This document shows positions 53,788-55,314 of a stretch of DNA of 55,314 bases, piece by piece; the first letter of the stretch is position 1, and each line of letters starts with the position of its first letter. The notes under the pieces are model-generated. The model made no database searches. It was not told where the DNA came from and saw nothing but the letters and a program-made list of their open reading frames with translations. The stretch spans positions 134,062 to 189,375 of the forward strand of contig NZ_GG700757.1 of NCBI RefSeq assembly GCF_000160855.1. The letters run 5' to 3'. This DNA is from Lactobacillus helveticus DSM 20075 = CGMCC 1.1877 (GTDB taxonomy: Bacteria; Bacillota; Bacilli; Lactobacillales; Lactobacillaceae). The translations under genes were made by a program, and so were the position numbers.

Positions 53788-55152
53788 TTAGTTTTTCTTC
53801 TTACGATTCAAACCAAAGATTGAAAGCAAGCTTGCAAATGAAAGTGCAATTAATCCCATTACTGAATTATTGCTATCCTTTTCACCAGTTTGTGGCAAAG
53901 TATTAGTTTTATCTTCAGTTACTGAAGATGAATTACTCATTTCTTCACTCTTAGGCATGTTATTAGCTTGCCATTGACCGTGATTAGATTGCCACTCGCC
54001 ACGTGCAGCATGATTTTCATTCCATTCGTTGTGAGGAGCATGATTCTTGTTCCAGTCTTCACTATGTGGAGCACTATTTGGACTCTTGTCAACAGTCTTC
54101 TTGATTGCCTTGATACTCTTCTTAGTTGATTTTTCAGAAGCAACCTTGGTTTCTGACTTGTCGCTCTTCTTAGAAGTCTTGTGTTGTTTCTTCTTTGGAG
54201 TCTTCTTAGTTTCTTCTGGCTTCTTCTCTTCTTTTTGCTTGCCAGGAACTTTATGCTCTTCTGGGTTCTTGGTTTCTTCCGACTTCCCTGGCTTTTTTCT
54301 GGTTTCTTATCTAGATTTGGAGTTTTATCTTCATCCTTAGGTGGTTGTTGTTCTTTACCACCATTATCGCCACCAGTAGAGCCACCGCCATCTGGAACTA
54401 CAGCAGTATAAGTAACCACAATTAGACCAAGATCAGTCTTATCAGAATCTGGATTTACCGAAATACCAGCAACCTTAGCCTTATCAACCTTGTCATAGCC
54501 AACTTCACTTGGCTTCTTTGAAGGAGCTTCGTCCATTTCTGGCTTGTCTGAAGTCCAATCAGTATATCTTACTACCTTCTTAGTTACACTATCGATAATT
54601 GCCTTACGAGTAAAGGTTACGCTTTGTTTGTATACGTGAGTACTGTCTGGTGAACCATTTACATCTTGGTAAGTCTTACCTTCATCTCTAGTGCCACGGT
54701 AGATAATAGTTCTAATAAAGGTCTTCTTTAATTCTTTCACATCAATATCAAAGCCTGGCTTATCAGTAGTTACATCTTCTTGATCGTGGAAGTAGTAAAC
54801 ATTTACATCTGCACCATCCTTAGTTGGATCAGAGTCTTTATGATCTACTACCTTACCACCATCATTGTCGTCTTCGGTACGGCTATCAAGCGCACGCACT
54901 TTCTTGTAACCATATTTAGTTAAATCAGGTGAGCCTTGTTCTGGGTATTCGGTGTGCTCACCAGTTGGAACCCAAGAAGCTTTGTCATCCTTAGTAGCAA
55001 TGATTGGTTGTCCATTAGCATCTTTCTTGATTTCAGGCTTACCGTCTTTATCTAACTTATCAAAGCCATTTGGATCTACATAAAGTGCAGCAATGCCTAA
55101 GAAGTTGCCGTTGATTAGCAGTCTCTAGATTTAAGTTATGTTTTCTTCTCAT
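53788..55152 (-). pseudogene. Mucus-binding-type LPQTG surface protein: deleted and frameshifted remnant
   Basis: From ATG 55152 the frame reads 16 codons (MRRKHNLNLETANQRQ), then the coding-like frame jumps near 55100-55125 to one reading ALYVDPNGFDKLDKDGKPE and then EHTEYPEQGSPDLTKYGYKK and a MucBP/Muc_B2-type module (RTIIYRGTRDEGKTYQDVNG, FTRKAIIDSVTKKVVRYTDW, LIVVTYTAVVPDGG). A run of six A (54293-54298) then breaks the frame; one more A would restore it. The downstream frame is a Lys/Glu-rich wall-spanning stretch with EWQ/EWN-NH repeats, the sorting signal LPQTG, a hydrophobic helix and RKKKN. The segment 53937-54899 alone has no start or anchor. It is best read as a decayed sortase-anchored mucus adhesin. 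Confidence 0.75.
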
Positions 55153-55231
55153 TATTAAATTTCCCTTTTTAAGACATATATGTATATCAGACCATTTTCT
55201 GTATTTACAGGTACACCCCATAAAAGCACAA

Positions 55232-55304
55232 AAGAAGCTCGGTCCTGTGGACCTGAGCTTCTTACATAGGTCTCATTATACTATTAATTAAGTCTAATAT
55301 TTAA
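55232..55304 (-). promoter_or_regulatory. Promoter and hairpin leader of the broken surface gene
   Basis: On the minus strand, -10 TATAAT (55275-55280) with a weak -35 TTAAAT (55299-55304, 18-base spacing). Just downstream is a strong hairpin: GAAGCTC and GGTCC pair with GGACC and GAGCTTC, with a one-base bulge (55232-55263), then a TTTTGTGCTTTT tract. This resembles a terminator in the 5' leader, about 80 bases ahead of the ATG at 55152. Confidence 0.5.
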
Positions 55305-55314
55305 TATAAGATTC

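Noticed and set aside
54047..54411. Plus-strand frames rich in Phe/Leu opposite the LPQTG gene
   Set aside because: They are the complement of Lys/Glu-rich codons; apparent membrane-like character is an artefact.

Overview
The window is a chromosomal segment of a low-GC Gram-positive lactic acid bacterium. PepX, a five-gene peptide importer, a lysozyme with a C-terminal S-layer-type anchor, the LPQTG surface protein and the housekeeping gene order all point to the Lactobacillus acidophilus/helveticus/crispatus group. The exact species is an inference, not proven here.

Layout. From 17 to 40179 nearly every gene lies on the minus strand and follows the conserved Firmicutes order efp-asp23-nusB-folD-xseAB-ispA-tlyA-recN, gmk-rpoZ-priA-fmt-rsmB-prpC-prkC-rsgA-rpe-thiN, [rpmB on plus], asp23-fakA-recG-plsX-acpP, rnc-smc-ftsY. 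The main accessory insertion in this backbone is an oligopeptide ABC transporter (oppD-F-B-C, an intact oppA and a second, damaged oppA) between acpP and rnc at 5691-13552. From about 40.4 kb rightward the window is mixed accessory DNA: a DUF2325 protein, branched-chain aminotransferase, a tautomerase, a DUF2207 membrane protein, a GH25 lysozyme, tRNA-Arg(TCT), an esterase-like protein and an Spx/ArsC-like protein, PepX, MsrB, a sugar transporter, and the remains of a mucus-binding surface protein at the right edge.

How the genes work together. Opp imports casein-type peptides and PepX and the M24 proline peptidase trim them. The aminotransferase handles branched-chain amino acids. PrpC/PrkC and RsgA form a signalling and ribosome-assembly group. 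FakA, PlsX and ACP feed fatty acids into phospholipids. FtsY, SMC and RNase III are the usual downstream trio.

What stands out is gene decay rather than a new system. I see a second OppA whose lipoprotein frame has no start codon, an ASCH-domain gene split by one base, a SHOCT mini-gene with two in-frame stops, a DUF2325 gene whose frame continues past its stop, an esterase-like protein with Asn in place of the nucleophile Ser, and a large LPQTG surface gene collapsed and frameshifted. Some are indels in or next to A runs, so sequencing or assembly error must be excluded. A second theme is regulatory: strong intrinsic terminators sit directly in front of folD, priA and the gene at 42921-43598, with no room for a promoter between hairpin and start. 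I found no CRISPR array, toxin-antitoxin pair, intact insertion sequence or prophage.
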